A stretch of 64,000 nucleotides of DNA, taken from Parvularculales bacterium (GTDB taxonomy: Bacteria; Pseudomonadota; Alphaproteobacteria; JAPOUT01; JBAJNM01). Each line of letters opens with the position of its first letter. Position 1 is the stretch's first letter. Both the position numbers and the translations under genes were made by a program. The stretch lies in NCBI GenBank assembly GCA_036881865.1, contig JBAJNM010000003.1, forward strand, positions 42,338-106,337, read 5' to 3'. The notes below the pieces were generated by a model. It did no database searches. It was not told where the DNA came from and was given only the letters and a program-made list of their open reading frames with translations. This document shows, in pieces, positions 48,986 to 58,849 of the stretch.

Positions 48986-49635
48986 TGAGCCTTATAGCGG
49001 GAAGATGTTATAGGTTTCAACTGTCCGCCGGAGTGAGGGGGTACCTGAAACCATTCCCCCTCTCGCCCGATAACCGGAAATGATTTTCGCCGCCGCGAGA
49101 AAATCCGACGTATGGAGACTGACTGATTTATAAAAGCGTCACGTTCATCATCATCTCGTGCAAACATATATTCATATGCCGTTATAAGCTCCCGCACAAA
49201 ACGTGGCTCCACAATATGAAGATTGGACATAACCCAGCACCGATCCGCAAACGTCCAATAGTAAGATAATCCTACCAATTCTTTCTGCTTCGTAAAATAC
49301 GGAAAAAAAGGAAACGCCCGACAAGCCAGTGAGCGATTTTCTCGTTCACAAAACGCTGCCCCTTTACACTCGATAGCTCGACAGACGGAAGCTAGATCAT
49401 CCACTACCTCCCGAGAGGCTGCATCAAATGGTTTGAACCGCCGCCATAAATCTGTCCGGCTTTTAAGCAAATGCCACTCTGCTTTGTCTACTACAGGAAT
49501 GGCATTGCCAGTATCGCAACACACGGGGGTGCCTCCATTGAGGGGTGCACAAAACTGACCGCAATCATGGCGGCGAGAAATGGCACTGCCGAACATCTCA
49601 TAAATGCGGGAGAAATCTTCAGGTTTAAGAGTCAT
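48883..49635 (-). CDS. YkgJ-family cysteine-cluster protein
   Basis: A 250-residue protein of the YkgJ type, whose cysteine clusters are thought to bind zinc or an iron-sulfur centre. Cysteines occur in RHDCGQFCAPLNGGTPVCCD near the N-terminus and in VCRAIECKGAAFCERENRSL and ACRAFPFFPYF near residues 83-112. The C-terminal 30 residues belong to a tandemly duplicated DNA segment and are probably dispensable. It begins 5 bp after the metallo-beta-lactamase gene, so the two are likely co-transcribed. The function is unknown. Confidence 0.75.
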   Translation of the reverse strand: MTLKPEDFSRIYEMFGSAISRRHDCGQFCAPLNGGTPVCCDTGNAIPVVDKAEWHLLKSRTDLWRRFKPFDAASREVVDDLASVCRAIECKGAAFCERENRSLACRAFPFFPYFTKQKELVGLSYYWTFADRCWVMSNLHIVEPRFVRELITAYEYMFARDDDERDAFINQSVSIRRIFSRRRKSFPVIGREGEWFQVPPHSGGQLKPITSSRYKAHAPFTSQSTYRAAIREAGGNPDTSPALPPREALP

Positions 49636-49640
49636 AACGT

Positions 49641-50909
49641 TTACCGAAACGCCCGGCCTTCACGGGCATAGGCGGAGGCTGAATTAAAAATATTGATAGA
49701 CATAAGTGCTGTCTCGCTGGTGGCGCGTTTGTCATATACGTCCGCAACAAGAGATTGCACAGCTTCATTCTCTGGAGCCGCCTCCAGAGCATAATCGGCC
49801 AGATGACAAGCCAGCCGCAAATCACCAGCTTTAGCCAGAGCCTGTGCGCGGGCTGCAAGGGTTTCAACACCTCCAACAAGAGTGGCTATCTCGCGGGCCA
49901 AATCAGAACGCGGGGCAGGTTTGAGTTCACTGGGACGTCCTGTCCACCAGCCACCATAAAGCCGCACGATATTACGCACGATAAACTCAGTGTCGTCATA
50001 GACCGGCTGCAACCATGGGCTCTTACTCACCGGCAATTCAACGTCATGGACAATATCCACATGAGGCGGCGACCCATTATTAAGAGCCTCCACGGTACGG
50101 TTGTGTATGGTTTCGAGAAACTCTGCTGTTTCTAGGAGCATATCTTGAAGTTTCTCTGGCTCATTGACCACAGGCCCTCCGTGTCCCGGTGCCAAAGAGC
50201 ACGGACGACACGCCGCCATAGCCCGCAACCCATGGGCCCAGTCCAAAGCAAATCGTTGTACCTTTTGCGGATTACCTGCATTCGGCACACCCCAGATGAA
50301 TAAATCTCCCGGACACAAAACCTCTCGGTCAGGACAGAAAACCCATGTGTGGTCATCTGTCTCTCCCCTACAATGATGAATCTCAAACGTAACGCCCCCC
50401 ACTATAATATCCATGCGGTCACGATATAACGTATCTGGCGTAATGGCGGGTGCTTTGAAATTATCGTAAGCGCCGGTGTCTACATCCTGAACTGCGCCAC
50501 CAAACTGACGGGCATTAAGGGCTGCATTATGGGCTGATGTTAAGGTATAGCGGGCGAAGCGAGCGGGCATATCCTCGTGGGCTATAACACGAGGACGCGT
50601 TTGCCCCGGTACCAAAAAGGCTTGCAAGCCAAAAGCGTGGTCTACGTGGCCTTGGGTGAAAATTGCCGTATGAATGGGTTTGTCGGTTTGGGAGCGCAAA
50701 CTTTCTGCTAGATGGGGGCTTAGAACTTCCAGACCTGAATCTACTAACACTACACCCTCATCGGTTTCAAATCCTGTAACGCCAGAAAACCGTGACTGAA
50801 ACCAGCTACGCTCTCCAACCTCTACCGGCCCGCCGGACCAGAAAAACTTAGCTTCCTCTGGGGGTTTTCCCCTCATCTGCTGAAATTTATCCCGTGGATT
50901 ATCAGCCAT
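49641..50909 (-). CDS. Metallo-beta-lactamase enzyme with alkyl-sulfatase-type dimerisation region
   Basis: Zinc hydrolase of the metallo-beta-lactamase superfamily, 422 residues from the ATG at 50909 (MADNPRDKF). Metal-binding motifs include TQGHVDHAFGLQAF, HHCRGETDDHTWVF, LCPGDLFIWG and LAPGHGGPVV. After about residue 310 the sequence resembles the alkyl sulfatase dimerisation region (RLYGGWWTGRPSELKP) followed by a TPR-like helical stretch. An alkyl sulfatase or related hydrolase is likely; the substrate cannot be read from the sequence. Confidence 0.82.
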   Translation of the reverse strand: MADNPRDKFQQMRGKPPEEAKFFWSGGPVEVGERSWFQSRFSGVTGFETDEGVVLVDSGLEVLSPHLAESLRSQTDKPIHTAIFTQGHVDHAFGLQAFLVPGQTRPRVIAHEDMPARFARYTLTSAHNAALNARQFGGAVQDVDTGAYDNFKAPAITPDTLYRDRMDIIVGGVTFEIHHCRGETDDHTWVFCPDREVLCPGDLFIWGVPNAGNPQKVQRFALDWAHGLRAMAACRPCSLAPGHGGPVVNEPEKLQDMLLETAEFLETIHNRTVEALNNGSPPHVDIVHDVELPVSKSPWLQPVYDDTEFIVRNIVRLYGGWWTGRPSELKPAPRSDLAREIATLVGGVETLAARAQALAKAGDLRLACHLADYALEAAPENEAVQSLVADVYDKRATSETALMSINIFNSASAYAREGRAFR

Positions 50910-51087
50910 GTTTGTGACCCACTTCTGCTTACGCACTACTCAAATTGTTTTCTCTTTTCTATAGCAAAGAGTTCGCAGATGCCAGCGCCTATATTCTATT
51001 CTCAATCTCTATTCATTGACACCTCCACCCTTGTTCAGGCTAGACTGCCGCCACTATGGCTATTCTCACAACACACCAGAATTAAAT

Positions 51088-52509
51088 ATGACCGTTGCTG
51101 ACATTGAAACATCCTTAACGGGCCACAAAACCGCCAGCCGGATAGGACAAGTCAGCTGGGCACTCTTTGAGTGGGCGCGTACGCCTTATGTAATTCTCAT
51201 TACCATTTACATTTTTGCCCCTTATTTTTCATCCACTGTGATTGGTGACCCCGTTAGAGGTCAGGCACTGTGGGGATATATCAATGGGTTTGCCGGATTT
51301 GTCGTTGCGGGCTTTGCACCTTTCCTTGGTGCCATTGCCGACAATGTTGGCAACCGCAAACCATGGATCATCTCCATGACGGCGATTATGGCACCTGCTC
51401 TTTTTCTCTTGTGGTTTGCCATGCCCGGGGGAGGGGTACTTGACATCGCCTTTATCACGCTTCTGATTGTCATTATCACCGTCGCCTACGAGTTCTCTAC
51501 AGTATTTCACAACGCTATGTTGCCCGACATAGTCTCCTCCCGGCGAGTTGGTTTTTTGTCTGGGCTTGGGCTGTCGTTGGGCAACGCGGGTTCACTTATT
51601 TTGCTCATTTTTATGTTGTACGCCTTTGCCTTGCCCGCAAGTGGGGTTACGTGGGGTTTTATTCCCGATGCTCCCTTATTTGGTATTGACCCCTCACTCT
51701 ACGAAGAGTCTCGCATATCCGGCCCCTTGACGAGCCTATGGTTTGTTATCTTTGCCCTGCCGCTCTTTTTTCTCACTCCCGATGTACCCCGTAGTAGCCT
51801 TTCCATGGCGCAATGCATACACAAAGGTCTGCGTTCCGTTATCAAAACATTGCAGCGCCTGAAACATTATAAAAATATTGCTCTCTATCTTGTGGCCCGC
51901 ATGCTCTACAATGATGGCAAGACGGCAATTTTGATATTTGGTGGCGTTTATGCCTCAGGAACATTTGGCTGGGGAGCTACAGAATTGCTCATTTACGGGA
52001 TATTTCTGAGCGTTTTTGCTGTGTGTGGTGGTGTCTTTGGGGGTTGGCTGGCAGATATTTTCAAAGCTAAAACAGCCATCATGATAACTATCGGTGGAAC
52101 ATTGATAGGGATGATAACGGCTGCCTCTATGCAGCCGGACGAGATTCTCTTCATGCCCTTTGATGCCAAAGCCGCTGACCCTGTGTGGTCATTAGGATTT
52201 CTTGACCAATGGCCCGAAATTTTTTACATGGCGGCAGGTGCAGTGCTAGCTGTTTTTATTACGGGAGCTTACGCCACCAGCCGCACCATGCTGGCACGTA
52301 TTGCGCCACCTTCCATGATGACAGAGTTTTATGGTCTTTATGCTCTTTCCGGCACGGCAACCGCTTTTGTGGGACCAATGCTTGTAGCCTTTTCTACCGA
52401 TATAACAGATAGTCTGCGGGCCGGGTTTTTGTCTATATCTGTGCTTCTCGCTGCCGGCATGGTGGGTATGATATGGGTGCGTGAAGAAACCTCAGTAGCT
52501 ATGGAATAA
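51088..52509 (+). CDS. MFS transporter, UMF1 (Atg22-like) family
   Basis: A 473-residue membrane protein from the ATG at 51088 (MTVADIETSL); an in-frame start at 51016 would add 24 unlikely residues. The first conserved block is SWALFEWARTPYVILITIYIFAPYFSS and the family loop is GAIADNVGNRKPWI. About twelve hydrophobic segments are visible, with a central cytoplasmic loop near residues 255-290. The substrate is unknown. It converges on the methyltransferase gene with an 8-bp gap. Confidence 0.88.
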   Translation: MTVADIETSLTGHKTASRIGQVSWALFEWARTPYVILITIYIFAPYFSSTVIGDPVRGQALWGYINGFAGFVVAGFAPFLGAIADNVGNRKPWIISMTAIMAPALFLLWFAMPGGGVLDIAFITLLIVIITVAYEFSTVFHNAMLPDIVSSRRVGFLSGLGLSLGNAGSLILLIFMLYAFALPASGVTWGFIPDAPLFGIDPSLYEESRISGPLTSLWFVIFALPLFFLTPDVPRSSLSMAQCIHKGLRSVIKTLQRLKHYKNIALYLVARMLYNDGKTAILIFGGVYASGTFGWGATELLIYGIFLSVFAVCGGVFGGWLADIFKAKTAIMITIGGTLIGMITAASMQPDEILFMPFDAKAADPVWSLGFLDQWPEIFYMAAGAVLAVFITGAYATSRTMLARIAPPSMMTEFYGLYALSGTATAFVGPMLVAFSTDITDSLRAGFLSISVLLAAGMVGMIWVREETSVAME

Positions 52510-52517
52510 GAAAGCCG

Positions 52518-53420
52518 TTACATCTTACGAGGCGTACACTCCATTACCGCCTTAATGCGCTGGTTGGCACGTCTCACGTAATCTGCCTCAATTTCAAAGC
52601 CGATAAATCTGCGCCCCTCCAACAGTGCCGCCTCTCCTGTTGAGCCACCACCGGCAAACGAGTCCAACACAAGAGTGCACTCTCCTTTATCACTAAAGAT
52701 GCGGATTAAATGTCGCAACAACGCAACTGGCTTGGCCGTTATATGACCGTGGCGGTCTTTTGGCTTGTCGGCAGGAATAATTGTGCCGGGCATTCGGTCT
52801 GTCTCAATCACCGGATTGGAGATATCAATCAAGCCCGTTCTGTATTGTAACCAATTGTCAACAAACGTGCCCTCACGAGGTTTTTGTCCTACGATAATAA
52901 GCTCCATCCGGGGCTTGAGCTGCGGTGTTTTGCGACCGCCGAGGGCTTTAAGAGTGCATGCTTTTTTATCTTCCGACCAATCGGTACGGCGACGGACAAA
53001 ATGGTCCTGACTAAACGCCTTAGCCTGTCCCTCATACGCCCAGGCACATATGTCGCGTATTTCAAAGCCCGCTCCTTCCATAGCCATCGCTGCATGATGA
53101 GAAAGCCGCGCCTGAGCAAAACACAATGCAAAACCACCAGGTTTCAAAACCCGCAACCACTCTTGCGCAACGGGCTCTAAAAATCTGGCAAGACGCAACC
53201 CTTGAGAGGAGTCAAACTTCATACCTACCGGAAGGCCCCCGACCACCCCTGCCTTGCTCCGGCTTTGTTTTATGCGTTTATCATTCCAGTCAGAGCCTAG
53301 CCCGTCCAGAAAATAAGGGGGGTCTGTCAGCACAAGATGAACGCTGTTAGCCTCCAAACCTTTAAGCAACTCCCGACAGTCTCCTTGCTTGATGGGTGCG
53401 TCTTTTTTTTCAACAGCCAT
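52518..53420 (-). CDS. Site-specific DNA methyltransferase (N6-adenine/N4-cytosine type)
   Basis: A 300-residue DNA methyltransferase. The catalytic motif LVLTDPPYFLDG is near residue 33 and the SAM motif LDSFAGGGSTGEAALLEGRRFIGFEI is near residues 254-279, the beta-class order. The target recognition region lies between them. No restriction endonuclease gene is adjacent, so it is an orphan or a remnant of a modification system; the broken nuclease at 38-39 kb is too distant to pair with confidence. It is not close to the CcrM cell-cycle methylase. It lies 23 bp after purH on the same strand. Confidence 0.9.
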   Translation of the reverse strand: MAVEKKDAPIKQGDCRELLKGLEANSVHLVLTDPPYFLDGLGSDWNDKRIKQSRSKAGVVGGLPVGMKFDSSQGLRLARFLEPVAQEWLRVLKPGGFALCFAQARLSHHAAMAMEGAGFEIRDICAWAYEGQAKAFSQDHFVRRRTDWSEDKKACTLKALGGRKTPQLKPRMELIIVGQKPREGTFVDNWLQYRTGLIDISNPVIETDRMPGTIIPADKPKDRHGHITAKPVALLRHLIRIFSDKGECTLVLDSFAGGGSTGEAALLEGRRFIGFEIEADYVRRANQRIKAVMECTPRKM

Positions 53421-53443
53421 ATGAAGACCATCCCCCCGAACAT

Positions 53444-55024
53444 CTAATGCCGAAAGTGACGCACACCGGTAAACACCATAGATATTGTGTGCTCATCTGC
53501 CGCTGCAATAACCTCTTCATCACGAACCGAGCCTCCTGGTTGAATGACCGCGCTTGCTCCCGCTTCCAGCGTTGCCAGCAAACCATCAGCAAACGGAAAA
53601 AACGCATCAGAAGCCGCCACAATAGAGCCACCTTTCGGACTATCATAATGTCCATGCTCCTGCGCCTTCCGGGCGGCAATACGGGCGGCATCAATCCGAC
53701 TCATCTGCCCGGCACCAATTCCAATGGTTGCGCCATTGCGGACATAAACAATGGCGTTGGATTTAACAAACCCGCAAACCCGAAACGCAAACAACATATC
53801 TTCTATCTCTTCTGACGTTGGAGTGCGCTTAGTGACAGTTTTCAACATCCCCTCGGTAGTACGGGGTCTGTCACGCTCTTGAACCAAAAAACCACCTGCA
53901 ACCGATTGAAACGCAAGTCCGGCTTTTCCCTCTGGTAGGCCATCGGTCAACAACAAACGTAGATTTTTTTTGGCTGATACAATGGCACGGGCTTTTTCGT
54001 CAGCATCCGGCGCTATGATGACTTCTGAAAAAATATCTACAATCCCGGAGGCCGTATCAGCATCCAACGGGCGATTAATAGCAATCACACCCCCAAAAGC
54101 ACTTACAGGATCGCAGGCCAGCGCCCGCTCCCACGCATGAGACAGGGTATGGCCTACCGCCACACCACAAGGGTTGGCGTGTTTTACAATAACAACCGCC
54201 GCCGCTTCATCGGGATTAAACGAGGCTGCCAATTCAAACGCCGTATCTGCATCATTGATGTTATTATACCCCAACTCTTTGCCTTGCACCTGACGGGCGG
54301 TGGCGACGCCCGGGCGTTTATCGGACGACAAATAAAACGTTGCCTTTTGATGAGGGTTCTCCCCATAACGCAAGCGCTGACGCAACGAACCGCCAAATAA
54401 CCGAATATCCGGTGCGTCATCCTCTCTTTGTTCGGCTAGCCATCCGCTAACGGCCGCATCATAAGCCGCTGTATGAGCGTAGGCTTTTTGAGCTAGACGC
54501 TGACGCAACTCCGATGAGGTTGTGCCCTTGTTTGCCTTTATATTATCCAGAACTGTTGCATAATCATTAGGGTCTGTAATGACCGTAACATAGTCATGAT
54601 TTTTTGCCGCCGCTCGTATCATGGCCGGACCACCGATGTCTATGTTTTCAATACACTCGTCAAAACCCGCCCCTGAGTTTACTGTTTCGGCAAAGGGATA
54701 AAGCGTTACTGCAATCAAATCAAAAGGGTGTATGTTGTGGTTTTTCATGGCTTGTTCATGGTCTGGATTACCCCGTATTGCTAACAGGCCGCCATGAACT
54801 GCTGGATGAAGGGTTTTAACGCGACCGTCCATTATGGACGGAAAGCCGGTAATGTCAGCTATGTCTTCAACCGCCAACCCTGCTTCTTTAAGATGATGTG
54901 CTGTGCCACCGGAGGCAATCAGGCTTACGTTATAGCCCGCAAGATTGGTGGCAAATGCCGCCAGACCTGATTTGTCTGACACGGAAAATAAAGCACGACG
55001 GATGACATTGTGAGAGGCGAGCAT
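53444..55024 (-). CDS. purH: Bifunctional AICAR transformylase/IMP cyclohydrolase PurH
   Basis: Catalyses the last two steps of de novo IMP synthesis. The 526-residue protein has the N-terminal IMP cyclohydrolase domain ([47 protein letters not shown]) and the C-terminal AICAR transformylase domain ([52 protein letters not shown], the C-terminal [11 protein letters not shown] and [12 protein letters not shown]). It uses 10-formyl-THF, linking it to the folate enzymes in the window. Confidence 0.97.
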   Translation of the reverse strand: MLASHNVIRRALFSVSDKSGLAAFATNLAGYNVSLIASGGTAHHLKEAGLAVEDIADITGFPSIMDGRVKTLHPAVHGGLLAIRGNPDHEQAMKNHNIHPFDLIAVTLYPFAETVNSGAGFDECIENIDIGGPAMIRAAAKNHDYVTVITDPNDYATVLDNIKANKGTTSSELRQRLAQKAYAHTAAYDAAVSGWLAEQREDDAPDIRLFGGSLRQRLRYGENPHQKATFYLSSDKRPGVATARQVQGKELGYNNINDADTAFELAASFNPDEAAAVVIVKHANPCGVAVGHTLSHAWERALACDPVSAFGGVIAINRPLDADTASGIVDIFSEVIIAPDADEKARAIVSAKKNLRLLLTDGLPEGKAGLAFQSVAGGFLVQERDRPRTTEGMLKTVTKRTPTSEEIEDMLFAFRVCGFVKSNAIVYVRNGATIGIGAGQMSRIDAARIAARKAQEHGHYDSPKGGSIVAASDAFFPFADGLLATLEAGASAVIQPGGSVRDEEVIAAADEHTISMVFTGVRHFRH

Positions 55025-55161
55025 AACGCAGACTTAATCCTAGACAAAGTAGGCACGAGATATCTGCATTTGTTATCCCCCATGAAACCCATTATGACAA
55101 GAGCACTGAATTTTATACTCTTACCGACAACCCACGGTTCATTTTACACCGACCTTGGGCG

Positions 55162-55437
55162 TTAAAGGGTGACAAAATACGCCAGTACACCGGCGAGGGT
55201 GGCGATGCCAGGGTCTTTACGCACCAGCATGGATGCGGCAACTGCGGCAAATCCAAAGCCGACAGGCAGAAGAGTGCTATTTTCTATAGAGGTTGAAAGA
55301 AAGGGCGCAATGATAGTGACCGCCATAGCAGCCAACAGGCAAGGTCCTAGCAGAAAAAGCCACGCCGGAGGTTGGCGGTGTGCATGTCCCCTGGAACGCC
55401 AGAACAAAGGTGCGGCGCGGGTTATGTAAGTAGCCAC
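55162..55437 (-). CDS. azlD: Branched-chain amino acid exporter subunit AzlD (start codon lost or non-canonical)
   Basis: Small partner of AzlC. The membrane protein has four hydrophobic segments. The only usual start is GTG at 55437, inside the first helix. The conserved N-terminal helix continues upstream (TTLWIIIVIIGVATYITRAA) to the azlC stop, but no ATG, GTG or TTG occurs in that frame before a stop. At the junction the sequence is AAAAATAACT: a G in place of the A would restore the classical ATGA stop/start overlap. It may start at ATA, or be a point-mutated gene. Confidence 0.7.
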   Translation of the reverse strand: MATYITRAAPLFWRSRGHAHRQPPAWLFLLGPCLLAAMAVTIIAPFLSTSIENSTLLPVGFGFAAVAASMLVRKDPGIATLAGVLAYFVTL

Positions 55438-55469
55438 CCCGATGATGACTATAATTATCCAAAGGGTAG

Positions 55470-56162
55470 TTATTTTTTCCCCCAGAGAATAAGAGCGGCA
55501 ATTGCTCCGGCAGGGATAGCAAACTCAGCATACCCAAGGACTATAGTGAGGTAGGCTAACCCTCCGGCAACAATCATGGGCCCAAGGTTTGTGCGGCTTG
55601 CCGTAGACCAGATAAATGAAAAGAAAAGAGCCGGAAGAGCAAAGCCAAGGGCTTGGTGAGTTCTAGGAGAGAAGGTGTGAAGTATATCACCGGCGGCAAT
55701 TCCGAGGCTGGTTCCTACAACCCAGACGGCAAGGGCTGTCATGGAGAGACCCACAAGCCAACGCTCTGATAGGTGAGCGTCCTTATGATTGCTGGCGTTC
55801 AGGACAGTTGCAAAAACCTCATCCGTTAATCCGTAAGCGAAAATGGCGCGAGCGGGTGGTCGGGGTGAAATTCGGGAGACAAGCACAATGCCATAAAGCG
55901 TATGACGCAGGCTTGCTATGATAGAAAAAAGAGCAAGAAGAATGAGCGGTGTTCCTGAGGCAAGAGCGCTCAACATAAGCACCTGATGAGCGCCGGAGAA
56001 CATAACAAGAGACCATAGCGCGCCAGTCAGGGGTGAGAAGCCATATTGTGAAGCGGCAGCCCCCACGGCAAAGGCGGCAGGCAAATAGGCCGCCGCTATG
56101 GGCAACGCCGCCTGGAGGCCACTGCTATGTGTTTCTCGTTTTATCATGGGGGTCTCCGTCAC
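55470..56162 (-). CDS. azlC: Branched-chain amino acid exporter subunit AzlC
   Basis: Large subunit of the AzlCD exporter for branched-chain amino acids, an inner-membrane protein. The 230 residues have the conserved AAAYLPAAFAVGAAASQYGFSPLTGALWSLVMFSGAHQ block and LRHTLYGIVL, then several transmembrane helices. It is divergent from the DoxX gene with a 151-bp spacer and overlaps the open azlD frame. Confidence 0.92.
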   Translation of the reverse strand: MTETPMIKRETHSSGLQAALPIAAAYLPAAFAVGAAASQYGFSPLTGALWSLVMFSGAHQVLMLSALASGTPLILLALFSIIASLRHTLYGIVLVSRISPRPPARAIFAYGLTDEVFATVLNASNHKDAHLSERWLVGLSMTALAVWVVGTSLGIAAGDILHTFSPRTHQALGFALPALFFSFIWSTASRTNLGPMIVAGGLAYLTIVLGYAEFAIPAGAIAALILWGKK

Positions 56163-56313
56163 AGGTTCATATTGCCGTCATAAACTCATATTGAGAGTTG
56201 TTTTGTATCTGTTTATTAAGGGAAAATTATCTGCTATGGTCCGTGATGTATAGGGTAGGTCTTTGGGGAGGCCTCTTATTAATAGGATAACAAGCAGATA
56301 CAAGGAGGCGGCC

Positions 56314-56829
56314 ATGAATGCATCAATAAACAAAGGCCGTTTTGGCATTTTATTAACGCAAATAGTGGAGGTTTCTCTAAAAATATGTCGGATGCTCCCT
56401 ATGACACTTGTCGTCTTTTTGGCAAGGTTGGCTATGGCGCGCGTGTTTTTTGTCTCTGGACAAACCAAGGTAGCTGGTCCGGAGGTCTTTGGCGTTATTA
56501 TTCCAACGTCCGTGACATCAAGCACGTTCTTTCTGTTTGAATATGAATACAACCTGCCAGTTATTTCGCCCGTTATAGCAGCCTACGCCGCAACCATAGC
56601 GGAACATCTGTTACCTGTTTTGTTGGTGCTGGGGCTGGGAACACGTTTTGCTACGGTAGCCCTTGTGGTTATGACGTTGGTTATTCAGTGGGTCTATCCT
56701 GATGCTTGGTGGAATATACATATGTGGTGGGCTTTAGTCTTGATGTTTATCATATCCTGGGGACCGGGCGTTTTGTCTATAGACCATCTCATCCACAAAT
56801 CTCGTGCCCGCGGGGGCAGGGGTTTGTAG
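56314..56829 (+). CDS. DoxX-family membrane protein, similar to BufD-type partners
   Basis: A 171-residue inner-membrane protein with four hydrophobic segments and a strong AGGAGG 5 bp before the ATG at 56314. RLAMARVFFVSGQTKVAG, FFLFEYEYNLPVISPVIAAY and TIAEHLLPVLLVLGLGTRFA are typical of the DoxX proteins that usually sit directly after DUF2282/DUF692/DUF2063 genes. Here it is 8 kb from that locus. Role is unproven; electron transfer or support of the copper-peptide pathway has been suggested for the group. The next gene starts 25 bp later. Confidence 0.85.
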   Translation: MNASINKGRFGILLTQIVEVSLKICRMLPMTLVVFLARLAMARVFFVSGQTKVAGPEVFGVIIPTSVTSSTFFLFEYEYNLPVISPVIAAYAATIAEHLLPVLLVLGLGTRFATVALVVMTLVIQWVYPDAWWNIHMWWALVLMFIISWGPGVLSIDHLIHKSRARGGRGL

Positions 56830-56854
56830 GCCTGCCGACTTTGGTAGGCGGCTT

Positions 56855-58849
56855 ATGGAGACAAATCGCTTTGGTGCGTGGTCTTCACCTCTTTCGGCAG
56901 ATAGTGTTGCGCGTCAAGCCGTGCGATTGGGTATGGTTCGGCTTGGGCTGGGGGGGATTGTCTGGAGCGAGAGTCGTCCTGAAGAGGGAGGCCGTACAGC
57001 TATTTGTCATAAGCCTTTTGGGAGCCACGCCTCAGATTTGATCCCGGTCCCTTTTTCGGCACGATGCCGAATTAATACCTATGGTGGCGGTGAGTTTCTT
57101 GTGCAGGGTGGTGATGTGATTTTCACCAATGATGCCGACCAATCTTTGTATCGGGTAAGGGCTGGCTGGGAACCTCAGCGATTGGCGGGCGAAGAGGGGG
57201 TTAGTCTCGGAGATTGCTGTTGCGATGAGGTGCATGGGCGACTTTTTTGTATTGCAGAACAGGAGGTGACAAGCGGCTGGCCGATAGCGTGTTTGATGAG
57301 GGTTGATTTGGATGATGGGCAGATGCGAGAAGTGGCAAGGGGACGGGATTTTTATACAACACCACGGGTAAGTCCTGATGGTGTGCACCTTGCGTGGTTG
57401 GCGTGGGATTTACCTTATATGCCTTGGGAGGCGGCGGAATTGTGGGTGGCGGATATTGATCGGAAGGGAGATTTGGTTGACCCACGCCGGATTGCCGGTG
57501 GCCGGATTATCGGCAGTAAGGGGTATGGGGTATTTCAGCCGGAATGGAGCACTTCGGGTGACCTTTTTTTTGTGTGGGACAAAACGGGATGGGGCAACCT
57601 TTATTGTTGGCGGGAGGGTGAGGCGTGTCGTCCTCTTTGTGAGGCGCAGGCTGAATATGGTCAGCCTCAATGGATGTTGGGGATGAGCAGTTTCGCTGTG
57701 CTAGACGGAGAGCGATTGGCGGTGCGTCCTTTTAGGCGAGGGGTGGAGAGTTTGGCGGTGCTTGATTTAACAACCTCTAAAGAGAAAACCATTGAAACGA
57801 CATTTCAGAGTTTTAATTCTCTGGGAGCAGAAGGAAATAGCATTGTGGCGATTGTCGGAGGAGCGGCTACAACATCATGTATTGCCTTGTTTGATGCAGA
57901 GGTGGCCTCTTACGATATTATCCATGACCCTATCGGTGATGCTGGTGGAGCAACGTTCTTGCCGGAGGAATTTCAAAAACCGCAATTTATTAGTTTCCCG
58001 ACGACGGATAATGCAGAGGCCTACGGTCTTTATTACGAGCCGCGTCATTTGGCGGCTTCTCCCCCACCGATCTCTTCTTCGTTGAGCGGGTCCCCGCCGT
58101 TAATTGTATCATGTCATGGTGGGCCAACGGCCATGGCAAATCGGGCGCTTAATCTGAAAGTGCAATTCTGGACGAGCCGGGGGTTTGCATGGTTAGACGT
58201 AGACTATCGTGGCAGTTTTGGTTATGGCCGCGCCTATAGGGAGGCTCTTAATGGTCATTGGGGGGAGGTGGATGTGCAAGATGCTATGGCAGGTGCGCGC
58301 TTTCTGGCAGATAGTGGCAAGGTGGAGCCCTCGGAACTCTTTATTACTGGCGGGAGTGCCGGCGGATATACAGTTCTTTCTGCATTGGTAGCATGTGATT
58401 TATTTAGGGCGGGAGCGGTTTATTATGGAATCGGTGATTTAGAGCGCTTGCAGGCCATGACGCACAAGTTTGAAGCGGGGTATGTATCAACCCTTGCGGG
58501 CACTGTCTGGCAGAATGGGGGGGAGATAACTCCCACTGGTGAAGATATACTAAGATCCAAATCGCCTCGTTATTATGCTGACAAAATCAGCGCACCGGTT
58601 ATTTTCTTTCAGGGGTGTGATGACACAATAGTGCCGCCTGAGCAATCACGGTATATGGTGGATACACTTTCCTCGCGCAATATTCCGGTAGCATGTATGA
58701 TGTTTGAGGGTGAAGGCCACGGGTTTCGGGGGGCTACAGCCATTCGTCAGGCTTTGGCGGGTCATTATGCTTTTTATACTCGTGTTTTGGGGGTTCTTGG
58801 AGCACAGCACCTACAGTCTCTCAATATTGTGAACGAAGAGGCTCTTTGA
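56855..58849 (+). CDS. S9 family (prolyl oligopeptidase-type) serine peptidase
   Basis: A 664-residue cytosolic peptidase of the dipeptidyl aminopeptidase/acylaminoacyl peptidase type. An N-terminal beta-propeller (about 60-370, SPDGVHLAWLAWD and EWSTSGDLFFVWD blades) precedes an alpha/beta hydrolase domain with CHGGPTA, the DVDYRGSFGYGRAYREALNGHWG block, the nucleophile in TGGSAGGYT, the acid in GCDDTIVPPEQ and the His in EGEGHGFRG. The ATG at 56855 is preferred over one at 56804 that would overlap DoxX. No signal peptide is seen. Its TGA overlaps the tamA ATG. Confidence 0.92.
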   Translation: METNRFGAWSSPLSADSVARQAVRLGMVRLGLGGIVWSESRPEEGGRTAICHKPFGSHASDLIPVPFSARCRINTYGGGEFLVQGGDVIFTNDADQSLYRVRAGWEPQRLAGEEGVSLGDCCCDEVHGRLFCIAEQEVTSGWPIACLMRVDLDDGQMREVARGRDFYTTPRVSPDGVHLAWLAWDLPYMPWEAAELWVADIDRKGDLVDPRRIAGGRIIGSKGYGVFQPEWSTSGDLFFVWDKTGWGNLYCWREGEACRPLCEAQAEYGQPQWMLGMSSFAVLDGERLAVRPFRRGVESLAVLDLTTSKEKTIETTFQSFNSLGAEGNSIVAIVGGAATTSCIALFDAEVASYDIIHDPIGDAGGATFLPEEFQKPQFISFPTTDNAEAYGLYYEPRHLAASPPPISSSLSGSPPLIVSCHGGPTAMANRALNLKVQFWTSRGFAWLDVDYRGSFGYGRAYREALNGHWGEVDVQDAMAGARFLADSGKVEPSELFITGGSAGGYTVLSALVACDLFRAGAVYYGIGDLERLQAMTHKFEAGYVSTLAGTVWQNGGEITPTGEDILRSKSPRYYADKISAPVIFFQGCDDTIVPPEQSRYMVDTLSSRNIPVACMMFEGEGHGFRGATAIRQALAGHYAFYTRVLGVLGAQHLQSLNIVNEEAL

